Shown here one piece after another: positions 28,414 through 36,816 of a stretch of DNA of 64,000 bases. Made by a program: the position numbers and the translations under genes. The stretch is from Xenorhabdus miraniensis (GTDB lineage: Bacteria > Pseudomonadota > Gammaproteobacteria > Enterobacterales > Enterobacteriaceae): the NCBI RefSeq assembly GCF_002632615.1, contig NZ_NITZ01000021.1, forward strand, positions 1 through 64,000, written 5' to 3'. Position 1 is the first letter of the stretch. Each line of letters begins with the position of its first letter. The notes under the pieces were generated by a model, which was not told the DNA's origin, did not search any database, and worked only from the letters and a program-made list of their open reading frames with translations.

Positions 28414-29437
28414 CAGGATCAGCCTTTTCTCCTGCTTCAACCTTGTTTATGTAATCAAGTTTACATAACATTGAGATCATTTCATCAACATTTAAACGAT
28501 AAGTATTATGAGAGTTATAGTCTTCAATCGACTGAATGTCTTTATTTCCCCTTTCGAAGTATTTTTCATAATTCAAATCACGGTTATCCGCTGGGATTCT
28601 ATAGTAATTACCCTGATCTTCAGCGACTAGCATTTCTTCACGGCTACACAATACCTCGAAAAGTTTTTCACCATGACGAGTACCAATAATGTTGATAGGA
28701 TACTCTGGTGATTTAGTGACATGTAAAATAGCTTGAACCAGCGTTTCGATCGTTGCTGCTGGTGATTTTTGTACAAAGATGTCGCCATTTGTACCATGCT
28801 CAAATGCATGCAATACTAAATCAACAGCATCATCCAATGTCATCATAAAACGGGTCATATTAGGATCTGTAATTGTAATAGGTCGTTCCTCCCAAATTTG
28901 ATTGATAAAAAGAGGAATGACAGAACCACGTGAAGCCATAACATTACCGTAGCGGGTAGCACAAATAACGGTGTCCTTTGGTGAGTTACGTGATTTACCA
29001 ACAATGACTTTTTCCATCATAGCCTTTGATGTACCCATAGCATTAATGGGATATACAGCTTTATCTGTACTTAAGCAAACAACTCGTGTCACCCCATTGA
29101 TTATTGCCGCCTCCAATACGTTATCTGTGCCAAATATGTTGGTTTTTACGGCCTCCATTGGATAAAACTCGCAAGAGGGAACTTGCTTTAATGCTGCTGC
29201 ATGATAAATATAATCAACCCCACGGGTTGCCGATAAGATGCTGTTATAATCGCGCACATCACCTATATAAAACTTTAATTTATCATTGGAGTATTTCTTG
29301 CGCATATCGTCTTGTTTTTTTTCATCGCGACTAAATATACGGATTTCTTTTATATCAGTATCTAAAAATCGCCTTAAAACTGCATTTCCAAATGAACCTG
29401 TTCCACCAGTAATGAGTAAAGTTTTATTTTTAAACAT
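28406..29437 (-). CDS. fnlA: UDP-N-acetylglucosamine 4,6-dehydratase/5-epimerase FnlA/WbjB
   Basis: FnlA is a SDR-family enzyme acting on UDP-GlcNAc (dehydration at C4/C6 with epimerisation), the first step to UDP-L-FucNAc. The cofactor motif is TGGTGSFGNAVLRRF, followed by YHAAALKQVPSCEFYP and the catalytic region STDKAVYPINAMGTSK. The 343 residues match. It heads the fnlA-fnlB-fnlC-wbuB-wbuC block, one base downstream of a GT4 gene. It is less AT-rich than the glycosyltransferases upstream, as is usual for nucleotide-sugar genes within O-antigen loci. Confidence 0.94.
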   Translation of the reverse strand: MFKNKTLLITGGTGSFGNAVLRRFLDTDIKEIRIFSRDEKKQDDMRKKYSNDKLKFYIGDVRDYNSILSATRGVDYIYHAAALKQVPSCEFYPMEAVKTNIFGTDNVLEAAIINGVTRVVCLSTDKAVYPINAMGTSKAMMEKVIVGKSRNSPKDTVICATRYGNVMASRGSVIPLFINQIWEERPITITDPNMTRFMMTLDDAVDLVLHAFEHGTNGDIFVQKSPAATIETLVQAILHVTKSPEYPINIIGTRHGEKLFEVLCSREEMLVAEDQGNYYRIPADNRDLNYEKYFERGNKDIQSIEDYNSHNTYRLNVDEMISMLCKLDYINKVEAGEKADPDA

Positions 29438-29438
29438 A

Positions 29439-30506
29439 TTAATATATTCCAGTCAATTTAAAATACGCATTTAGATAGTTTTGGGACATAATTTCGTCTG
29501 TGTATTTTTTAGTATATTTTATAAAGGCATTTTTCGATAAATTTTCTTTATTTTCAATTGCAGAATATAGTGCGATAAGTAAAGAGTTATCATTATCTAA
29601 TTGAAAAAATGCAGCTTCACTTTCTGAGAATAATTCTCTGAATGAAGGAATATCTGAACATACTAAAGGTAATTTGCATGATGCACCTTCAATTAATGAA
29701 AGGCCAAAACCTTCACTTCTAGATGGTAATATAAAGATATCAAAATTATATATATAATCAATAGGGTTATCTTTGAACCCGAGAATAAAGACTCTGTTGT
29801 TAACATTTAATTCTATTGATAGCCTAATAAGTTCATCTTTTTGTGGGCCATCCCCAATTATGATAAATATAGCATTAGGTATTTTAGGTAATATTTTTAT
29901 TACTTGCTCAAGACCTTTTCTTCTTGTTAAAGAACAGGAACTTCCTATCAAAATGTTATTTTTTTTATTTTTAATTATGTGATTTATGTCATCTTTACTA
30001 TTCTTGTTGAATTTTTGGAGAGGTCTCCCATTATATATATGCTCTATTTTTCTTTTTAAGAAAATATTTTTCATATAATAGCTTTCCATGTTCTTTGATA
30101 ATGTGATAACTATTTTGTGTCTAGATAGGAATATACTCCACAATATACTAATTAAGTAAGAGGTTATCTTTTTTTTAGTTGAATAGTAGAAACTTTCATA
30201 ATTATATTGGTGAATTGTTGATATGAATTTTTTCCTATTTTTATTAAAAAAACTATTTTTAAACAGATATAAATCTGTTCTTAAAGTATGAGAATGAATT
30301 ACGTCATAGTAATCCATGTTTATTTTATCACTGAATTTTATTTTCTTTGATTTGCATGGGAATGTTAATGGATTTATACAGTCCTCAAAATAATAAATAC
30401 AGATGTCATCTATTTCTTTTTTTTTAATTAAATTACATATTAAGTCATGCACAACTATAATAGGGCCTTTTTTTTCTAACTTTGGTATTATATATGCTAT
30501 TTTCAT
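29439..30506 (-). CDS. Glycosyltransferase family 4 (O-antigen)
   Basis: A 355-residue GT-B glycosyltransferase, presumably forming one linkage of the O-unit on the cytoplasmic face of the inner membrane. The donor-binding half has LIGSSCSLTRRKGLEQVIK, VFILGFKDNP and SRSEGFGLSLIEGASCKLP (E-x7-E). Very AT-rich with Lys/Ile/Asn bias. It lies between wzy and fnlA with one- or two-base gaps on both sides. The sugar transferred is unknown. Confidence 0.85.
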   Translation of the reverse strand: MKIAYIIPKLEKKGPIIVVHDLICNLIKKKEIDDICIYYFEDCINPLTFPCKSKKIKFSDKINMDYYDVIHSHTLRTDLYLFKNSFFNKNRKKFISTIHQYNYESFYYSTKKKITSYLISILWSIFLSRHKIVITLSKNMESYYMKNIFLKRKIEHIYNGRPLQKFNKNSKDDINHIIKNKKNNILIGSSCSLTRRKGLEQVIKILPKIPNAIFIIIGDGPQKDELIRLSIELNVNNRVFILGFKDNPIDYIYNFDIFILPSRSEGFGLSLIEGASCKLPLVCSDIPSFRELFSESEAAFFQLDNDNSLLIALYSAIENKENLSKNAFIKYTKKYTDEIMSQNYLNAYFKLTGIY

Positions 30507-30507
30507 A

Positions 30508-31596
30508 TTAATTTATACTTACCTTATTATTATGAATTAATAAACATAATGTTATATAAGAGAAGAAATATGGTAAAGATGTTCCTGAAAGTGAAAATGA
30601 TGAAATCATAAAAGGAAATACTAAATAAAGAAAGTGAATTTTAAATACTTTTATTAAATATATTAAGTATATTATAAAAAGAATGAAAAAAGTCAAACCC
30701 ATTTCTAGTAATATAGTTAATAAAAGGTTATGGGCTCCAATACCAATAATATTTATACTATTTCCAAGCCCGTAACCAAAAAATATATTAAGTAAAGATG
30801 AGTTTTCTATATTATTTACTGCTGCATTAATAATGTAGAATTTGCTATTAAAACTAAGATCAGTATTAAACTCATTAATGAAAAATGGAATTGTGAAAAT
30901 AATTATGATTGGAGTTAATATAAAAAGAATAAATCCTTTATTTCTATATATAAAAAAGTATATGCAAATAATTGCGGAAATAAGTGAAGCTCTGGAAAAA
31001 GTTAGAGCAATTGATAATAGGAATAGGGATATTATAATATAAAATGTGAATTTATTTATTCTTCCATCTTTAAAAATGAAAAGAAAAGATGACAGTATAG
31101 CAATAATTTGGATTCCAAGAAAATTAGAGTCTCTATACATAAGAGAGTTTGTCTTATATATCATATAACCCAGATCTAAATTTTCTAGCACTTCTTTATT
31201 TTCTAGATTTGGATTGTTTATCCTCCATATTCCATCAAAAATAAATATAAAGGCTAACGTAATGAAAATGATAAGGATAACTCTTTGTGATGCTTTTTTA
31301 TGATTCAAAAAGTGAGAAGTAATTATAGGAGATAACAAAGATATTATTATATTTAACACCATATTAAATGGTGAGTTTAAAAATAAAAGTAAAGATAATA
31401 TTGTTGCTAATAAAAAATAAAAAGAGTGCTCATTAGCAGTTAACTTTTTATTAACCATAGAGTATAAAATTATAGTTAATGATAATATAAATGCTATTAT
31501 ATATATAGGGCTAAATTGAGTGATCTGTGTAAAATACAAATTACTACCGAGTAACCATAGATAACCAAATAATATATTCTGTTTAGTTATTTGCAT
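30508..31596 (-). CDS. wzy: O-antigen polymerase (Wzy) or ligase-like membrane protein
   Basis: A 362-residue integral membrane protein with about ten hydrophobic segments along its whole length and a larger periplasmic loop near residues 215-260. The text FFGYGLGNSINIIGIGAHN followed by LLLTILLEMGLTFF matches the Wzy/WaaL superfamily pattern (G-x-G...HN...E-x-G). In context, between two glycosyltransferases in the O-antigen operon, it is most likely the polymerase that joins O-units. No separate waaL is present in the window, so a ligase role cannot be ruled out. It overlaps the upstream GT2 gene by 14 bases. Confidence 0.75.
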   Translation of the reverse strand: MQITKQNILFGYLWLLGSNLYFTQITQFSPIYIIAFILSLTIILYSMVNKKLTANEHSFYFLLATILSLLLFLNSPFNMVLNIIISLLSPIITSHFLNHKKASQRVILIIFITLAFIFIFDGIWRINNPNLENKEVLENLDLGYMIYKTNSLMYRDSNFLGIQIIAILSSFLFIFKDGRINKFTFYIIISLFLLSIALTFSRASLISAIICIYFFIYRNKGFILFILTPIIIIFTIPFFINEFNTDLSFNSKFYIINAAVNNIENSSLLNIFFGYGLGNSINIIGIGAHNLLLTILLEMGLTFFILFIIYLIYLIKVFKIHFLYLVFPFMISSFSLSGTSLPYFFSYITLCLLIHNNKVSIN

Positions 31597-32575
31597 TTTT
31601 GATTATTCTTAATATATTAATTGTTAATTTAGGTGTCAATTTAAACATAAGTAATAGAAACGATAGTTTGGTTCTCTTTCTTAAAAGTGAAATAATATTC
31701 TTAAAGTTATATATATCTATGTTGATTTCTTTTTTTATTTTTATGCTATTGATAGTAGGATTATTTACTAAATAGATTATAAGGGGAACAACTAAATGAG
31801 CTAGATATAGAGTTGCATAATTTTTTTCATATTTATTATATGTTTTATTTTTTTCTAGATAATTTCTTATGTACTCTGTTACCCAAAATCGGTCTATTAA
31901 ATATTTTTCGTTTTGTGTCTGCGTTATTGAATTTTTCCTTATAACATAATTATATAATGGCTTATTTATATAACATATTTTTTTTGAGTTAAGTATTATT
32001 TGGTGCATTATTGCAATATCTTCAAAGTATCTTCCAACAGGGAATTTAGTTTCGTTAACAATCTCTTTTTTAAAAATTTTGTTCCAAGCGCTAGGTAATA
32101 CAGCAACCGATTCTAAAAATACATGATATATATCTAAGGAATTATTTTCTGGGTTTATGTGTTGTTTCAAATATCTTATTTTATTTCCATCTTCATCTAC
32201 AGTTTGAACATCACATACGCATATATCAGAGTGAGTTTGTGTAATTTTATTCATCATATCTTGTAGAAAATCATTATGTATATGATCATCGCTATCAATG
32301 AATGAAATATATTCTCCTGTAGCGTGTTCTATGCCTTTATTGCGAGCTGCACTTAATCCTGAGTTTTTTTGAGTGATTATCTTAAATCGATAGTCGTTCT
32401 CTATTAGAGGAAGGATTTTTTCTATCGATTTATCAATGCTTCCATCGTTAATTATTATTACTTCAAAGTTATTATAACTTTGTTTTTTTATACTACTTAT
32501 ACATTTCTCTATATATTTTTCCACATTGTAAACGGGTACTATGACTGAAATTTTATTTTTTAAATTAAGGGGCAT
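31583..32575 (-). CDS. Glycosyltransferase family 2 (O-antigen)
   Basis: This is a GT-A glycosyltransferase of 330 residues. It shows SVIVPVYNVEKYIEKCISS, INDGSIDKS and the metal motif YISFIDSDDHIH near residue 90, then PVGRYFEDIAIMHQII. The ATG at 32575 has AAGGA upstream. It overlaps wzy by 14 bases. The upstream gap of about 545 bases and the phosphoethanolamine transferase beyond it interrupt the otherwise tight operon. Donor and acceptor are unknown. Confidence 0.87.
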   Translation of the reverse strand: MPLNLKNKISVIVPVYNVEKYIEKCISSIKKQSYNNFEVIIINDGSIDKSIEKILPLIENDYRFKIITQKNSGLSAARNKGIEHATGEYISFIDSDDHIHNDFLQDMMNKITQTHSDICVCDVQTVDEDGNKIRYLKQHINPENNSLDIYHVFLESVAVLPSAWNKIFKKEIVNETKFPVGRYFEDIAIMHQIILNSKKICYINKPLYNYVIRKNSITQTQNEKYLIDRFWVTEYIRNYLEKNKTYNKYEKNYATLYLAHLVVPLIIYLVNNPTINSIKIKKEINIDIYNFKNIISLLRKRTKLSFLLLMFKLTPKLTINILRIIKNANN

Positions 32576-33120
32576 TATTTATATCCTTGGGATATTTTAT
32601 GTGAAATTTTAGAGCAAACTTAAATAAGTTTTCATAAACACTGAAATTCTGAAGACTCCTTATTCCAGTAGTGTGGGGAGTAAGGAAGTGTCCTACCATT
32701 TTGAAATGCTATTATTTAGATAACAACTGAATTTTACCTTTAACCATTTTTAGAATAGTTAATGGTTGTTTTTCATTAAATATGTTGGGCCATGACTTCA
32801 AGAGTTAGAAATTGTTATAGGCTACTATTTTTTTGGATGCAATATATCTAAACTTGACCTTTATTGCTGTTATTGTCACAAGTCAGAAGATGTCAAAACC
32901 TATCAATAAAATCATATTGAATGTGAGAAGCTATCAATATCTGCTAAATGGATAATTTTTGTGCAACAGTAGAATCCCACCCTGAGAAAGATGCCTATTA
33001 TAGCAACTGACCTCCTTTCTTAAAAATTGCACTTATCAGGTAAATCCAAGTAATTAAGCGCTAATCACATCGTTACTCAAATTTCTATATAATACAAGCA
33101 GCCTACAATCTGAATACTTT
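32576..33120. other. Gene-free interval inside the O-antigen locus
   Basis: About 545 bases with no supportable gene. A short rightward stretch (about 32851-32898) translates as DLYCCYCHKSEDVK, resembling the zinc-ribbon start of IS1-type InsA proteins, but the frame stops soon after and no IS1 ends are seen. This suggests, weakly, that the gap is an old insertion scar. It may also hold a promoter for the leftward GT2 gene; none was identified with confidence. Confidence 0.4.
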
Positions 33121-34755
33121 TTATTTATCCGTTAAATCAAAAGGATTATCTAATCTATATTGTTTGAGTGTTTCGGATAAGCCGTAATCGTTTTTATCAT
33201 CTTTACAATCAAAAAGATTGTACTCAAATGATGCCTTATCGTTATTAATTCCCATCCAATTAGCGAGTCCTTCTGTAAAATTCAGAGCTGATTTAAATGA
33301 GTGGCATATTTTTTTATCTTCAGAGTCTGATGCAACCTGAAATAATGGTACTTGGTAAGTTTCTTGGCTATAACCATGTACGATATGAATCTTGTCACCA
33401 TTCTCTGAGCGTACTAGACCGTGGTCAGCAAAGTATAACATAGAAAAACTTGCTCCTGTTTTAGCATAGTTTTCCTTCATTTTGTTATATATGGTCTGTA
33501 ATAAATCATCTGTTTTATTTATTGACGTAGCATAGCAGGCTATTTCCCGATATATAGGATCTTTTATTTTTATAATCTTATGGTAATCGGTAATCCTTGC
33601 ACATACAAAAGGATGAGAACCATACAAGTGCATTACAATAAGCTTTTTTTCTTTTGGATTCTGTTGCATGATTTCATCAAGGTGCGGAATAAGATCAAAA
33701 TCACTAGTATTTACTGAATCATAAGCTCCATATTTTAAAAAAATCTTACTATTACTTCTGTTGGCGAGAGCTGCAATTGGTGTGTCATGCTCTCCTATAA
33801 CACCCTGATTAGAAATCCAATATGTTTTTACACCTGCTGATTTAACCAAATCAATAAAATTCAAGCTATAATCAGGTTCCCAATTTACTTTATCCGCCTT
33901 TGTTAACATCAATCGTAGGGAGGATATAGTATTTGCTCCCCCTGAAGTCAATCCATTGACAAGTACACCCTTTGATTTACTCAAGAATGGCGTATTTTCT
34001 ATAGGGTAACCATAAGCGTGATGATAATCTTTTCTTGCGCTTTCCCCGATGACTAAAATATAATTATCATACTTAGATTCGCTATTAAGAGTAGATTTTC
34101 CCCATTCATCATCCACCTTCATTTTATTTATTTTTTCTAGTTCATCTTTAACCTTAATACCTGAATTAATTATATTTTTAAAGAATTCAGCAGGAGATTG
34201 ATTTAGCATTGAAAATATAACAAAAAAACATAGAGCAGTTTTATTTCTATAAAGTTTAATATCAAATTTATTAGTGATAAATCTAAACAAAAAAATACCG
34301 GGAATAATTAACGCCGCTAAAAGATAATTTTCCGATGGAATGTTTTGAAAGAATTCTTTACTTTCGAGTAAATTTGTCGCTACTATCGATGCTAATGACT
34401 GATAAGATGGAGTTCCAAACAGAAGTCCTATAGGTGCATATAATGCATATAGAACGACCATTGGAATAGCCAAATAAAAGAAAGATTTTTTTGATGAATT
34501 TAATATTACTATTAATATGGTTAATAAGAACGTATTTTGAACATTAGAATCGATACCTGCACCTTTTAGCATTAAATTACAGGTAAAAAATAAAATCGAC
34601 AAAGATGTGGTTGCAGCTATTATTTGAATTGATTTTTTAGAAGTTGATTTACTTATTATCACGATGATACCATTAGTAACTAGAAAATTTATTGACGACA
34701 TTCCACACACCAACATAATAATAAATTTAATATTATTACTTAATACTACAGCCAT
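33121..34755 (-). CDS. Phosphoethanolamine transferase, EptA/CptA-like (second copy)
   Basis: A 544-residue inner-membrane enzyme of the same family as the one at 7330-8916, probably placing phosphoethanolamine from phosphatidylethanolamine on LPS. About five membrane segments occupy the first 175 residues. The periplasmic catalytic domain has VIGESARKDYHHAYGY, GGANTISSLRLM (probable Thr nucleophile), YGSHPFVC, YFADHGLVR and HIVHGYSQ. It is clearly diverged from its paralogue. It sits between a gene-free interval and a 132-bp inverted-repeat element, apart from the tight O-antigen genes, so it may have come as a separate insertion. Confidence 0.85.
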   Translation of the reverse strand: MAVVLSNNIKFIIMLVCGMSSINFLVTNGIIVIISKSTSKKSIQIIAATTSLSILFFTCNLMLKGAGIDSNVQNTFLLTILIVILNSSKKSFFYLAIPMVVLYALYAPIGLLFGTPSYQSLASIVATNLLESKEFFQNIPSENYLLAALIIPGIFLFRFITNKFDIKLYRNKTALCFFVIFSMLNQSPAEFFKNIINSGIKVKDELEKINKMKVDDEWGKSTLNSESKYDNYILVIGESARKDYHHAYGYPIENTPFLSKSKGVLVNGLTSGGANTISSLRLMLTKADKVNWEPDYSLNFIDLVKSAGVKTYWISNQGVIGEHDTPIAALANRSNSKIFLKYGAYDSVNTSDFDLIPHLDEIMQQNPKEKKLIVMHLYGSHPFVCARITDYHKIIKIKDPIYREIACYATSINKTDDLLQTIYNKMKENYAKTGASFSMLYFADHGLVRSENGDKIHIVHGYSQETYQVPLFQVASDSEDKKICHSFKSALNFTEGLANWMGINNDKASFEYNLFDCKDDKNDYGLSETLKQYRLDNPFDLTDK

Positions 34756-34881
34756 AGTTGATCTGTAATCAGAGCCCTATTCCCGCAGTTATAATGAAGA
34801 GGATATATCTTAATAAACCTTTTCATCTAAGAAATTGTCATTATTAAACAACGTTACTGTGTCAGAGAAAGTCAGTTCACC

Positions 34882-35013
34882 TTGTATACCCAGCATTCCG
34901 CAGTTATATCTGTGATACATTGATATTTAAATGTTTGTATTCATTTCGCACAGTCGTTAATTCTTAATAAAAACGATAGATTACGAATACCCTGCGGAAT
35001 GTCGGGTATACAA
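34882..35013. repeat. 132-bp inverted-repeat element (MITE-like)
   Basis: Two 22-bp arms (34882-34903 and 34992-35013) form an inverted repeat with 20 of 22 positions complementary; both start or end with TTGTATACCC and CATTCCGCAG, differing only at two middle bases. The AT-rich centre of 88 bases has no open frame. The TATACCC ends resemble those of IS630/Tc1-type elements, which would fit a small nonautonomous element. It lies directly beside the IS630-type remnant. Confidence 0.6.
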
Positions 35014-35029
35014 TTTCGGGTTAACAATT

Positions 35030-36132
35030 TATAGGCAATTAACTTGAAGATGAAGGTTTCAGAATTTGAAAATTATCTGTAAACCTGCTGACAAGTTCCT
35101 TTGCATTTTTGGGAAGAGTGACCGCAAAAAACTGATGAATCGCTTCGCGAAAAGCCTTTGACTCCAGAAAATAAACATTGTTACGAACCTGTTCATTCAT
35201 GTACTTCCATAATCGATCAATCGGATTCAGATTCGGAATGTAGGGCGGCAGATAATGCAGCTCAATATTGAGCACGATCGCGATATCTTTAATCAGGTCA
35301 CTCCGGTGATAACCCGCACCATCCAGAATCATGTGGACTTTTTGAGAAAGGGGGTAGGTTTTTCTCATGCCCCAGAAGAAACTCGCCACGCTTTCGGCAT
35401 TAATCTGGGGATATTCACGGATAATGGTCTTCTCAATATGTTGTAAATTGAGTGTGCCCATGATGTTAAGCCGTGTGCGGCTACCCGTTGTTTCGACGAC
35501 TTTGTCCTGACCTTTGCATATCCAGGCGTAACTGAGTTTGGTCGATTGAGTCGGGTGCACAGAATCAATGAACAGGGTCGGTTCGTCCTGACTGGCAGCA
35601 ACCGCTTTCAGGGCTTCATAGGCGGCAATGAACTTTTGTTGTTCATCCGCCTTGAATTTATGCGGAACGCCCATCGGTTTTTTGTAACGGAAGACCTGAT
35701 GGTGAAGCCATTTGGTCATACCGGGAACGGTAAAGGTTATTTGCCAGCGTTCATGGACATAATTAACAATCTGAGCGGTCGTGTGTAAGAGATTAGACGT
35801 CAGATATTCAATAAGTCAGGTGGTTTTTTCGGCAGACAACGGCTTTCAGAACCGCCATTTTCAGGGGAGAGTTTTTCCTCAGAGAAGTCATCCTTCAGAT
35901 GGCGACTCACCGTACTTTCATGAATATGCAAAGCCTGCGCAATCATCTGGGCAGTTCAGCCTTCGTGAGCCAAAAGCACGGCCTTGATGCGGTCACGTAC
36001 CCGTCTATCACGAGTCGTATCATGCATCAATTCAAGGGCGTCTTTTTGGGTAGCTGTCAGTGTAATTTTCATGGGTGCGATCATGATCTGATATGAATGA
36101 AAAAGCAAGTATCTTCAATGACAATGGGTATA
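35030..36132 (-). mobile_element. IS630-family insertion sequence, degenerate
   Basis: About 1.1 kb bounded by imperfect inverted repeats. The left end reads TATAGGCAATTAACTTGAAG from 35030, and the right end (complement from 36132) reads TATACCCATTGTCATTGAAG; both continue into TTGAAGAT and start with TA, as expected for IS630 elements that insert at TA. The left repeat overlaps the transposase stop, a common IS630 layout. The transposase frame is broken. The ends are inferred from this one copy. Confidence 0.78.
35039..36072 (-). pseudogene. IS630 family transposase, inactivated
   Basis: The N-terminal helix-turn-helix part starts at ATG 36072 (MKITLTATQKDALELMHDTT) and runs to an in-frame TGA at 35956-35958, where relatives usually have Trp (EG-W-TAQMIAQAL). 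Reading continues as HIHESTVSRHLKDDFSEEK, then the frame changes near the six-base T run at 35824-35829. The rest is open (IEYLTSNLL, then HERWQITFTVPGMTKWLHHQ) and includes the DDE domain with FIDSVHPTQ, ILDGAGYHRS and PNLNPIDRLWKYMNE, a complete-looking catalytic triad. One nonsense change plus a frame change make it a pseudogene; programmed frameshifting would not bypass the TGA. Confidence 0.85.
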
Positions 36133-36146
36133 GAAAAGAACTATTG

Positions 36147-36806
36147 CTATCTGTATATGATAGAGCCAACTTTTTTCTGGGGAATAGCATCATTCTCTCC
36201 TTTCCAGTTAGGGATAGGTATCATATAGTTATCACCATAATAACTAATTAAATGTGAGTGATAATTTTTTGGAATTTTCATTTTTAATGATTCGAGGTCT
36301 ATAGAAATAAATCCATCAAATTCATTTATGAAATAATATAATTCCACTCCACCATATTTTTGTATTGATTCTTTCCAATTAAAATTATCGAATGGCCTGA
36401 ATATTGGAGTCATTAGATTATTATTGATTAACTTGCTATAAAAAATATCTAAATTAATACCATTGAAATCATATGTTTCTTCAATAACCTCACCATCAAC
36501 TCTGAACTCTTTAATAAGGAATATATTCATTTTAGCAAGCTCTTTTCTAATTGATAGTGTCCATTCGTTCTGAAGAATAGATATATCTATATCATAATCA
36601 TGAGAAATTATTTTATGGTCTCTAACCGCACCAAGCATTGTCCCATACTCAAGCCAATATGTATAATTATTATTATCGAAGAACTTGCAAAGCCTGTGTA
36701 AAAATTGATCTTTGTTTTTAATTAAAATACGACTTTTTCTAGCGATCATGAAAGAACTTTTCATTCTTGATAGAAAAGGGAACCTTTTTTTTATTTTTTC
36801 AATCAA
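36147..36806 (-). CDS. LicD family phosphotransferase
   Basis: LicD proteins transfer a phosphoalcohol such as phosphocholine from its CDP derivative to a sugar. The family motif is YWLEYGTMLGAVRDHKIISH followed by DYDIDISI (residues ~48-75). The 219 residues fit a single LicD domain. The start is a TTG at 36806 with AGGAG seven bases upstream; an ATG 14 codons later lacks a ribosome-binding site. It is the last gene of the block opine dehydrogenase, LicC/CobD-like fusion, SerK-like, wzx, licD, ten bases after wzx. Given these neighbours its donor may be CDP-ethanolamine or an N-substituted derivative; that is inference. Confidence 0.82.
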   Translation of the reverse strand: MIEKIKKRFPFLSRMKSSFMIARKSRILIKNKDQFLHRLCKFFDNNNYTYWLEYGTMLGAVRDHKIISHDYDIDISILQNEWTLSIRKELAKMNIFLIKEFRVDGEVIEETYDFNGINLDIFYSKLINNNLMTPIFRPFDNFNWKESIQKYGGVELYYFINEFDGFISIDLESLKMKIPKNYHSHLISYYGDNYMIPIPNWKGENDAIPQKKVGSIIYR

Positions 36807-36816
36807 AACAATACTC

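Noticed and set aside
35800..35960. Programmed -1 frameshift in the IS630 transposase as an alternative to pseudogene
   Set aside because: Slipping on the six-A run puts a TGA directly in the new frame, and the separate in-frame TGA at 35956-35958 would still block translation.
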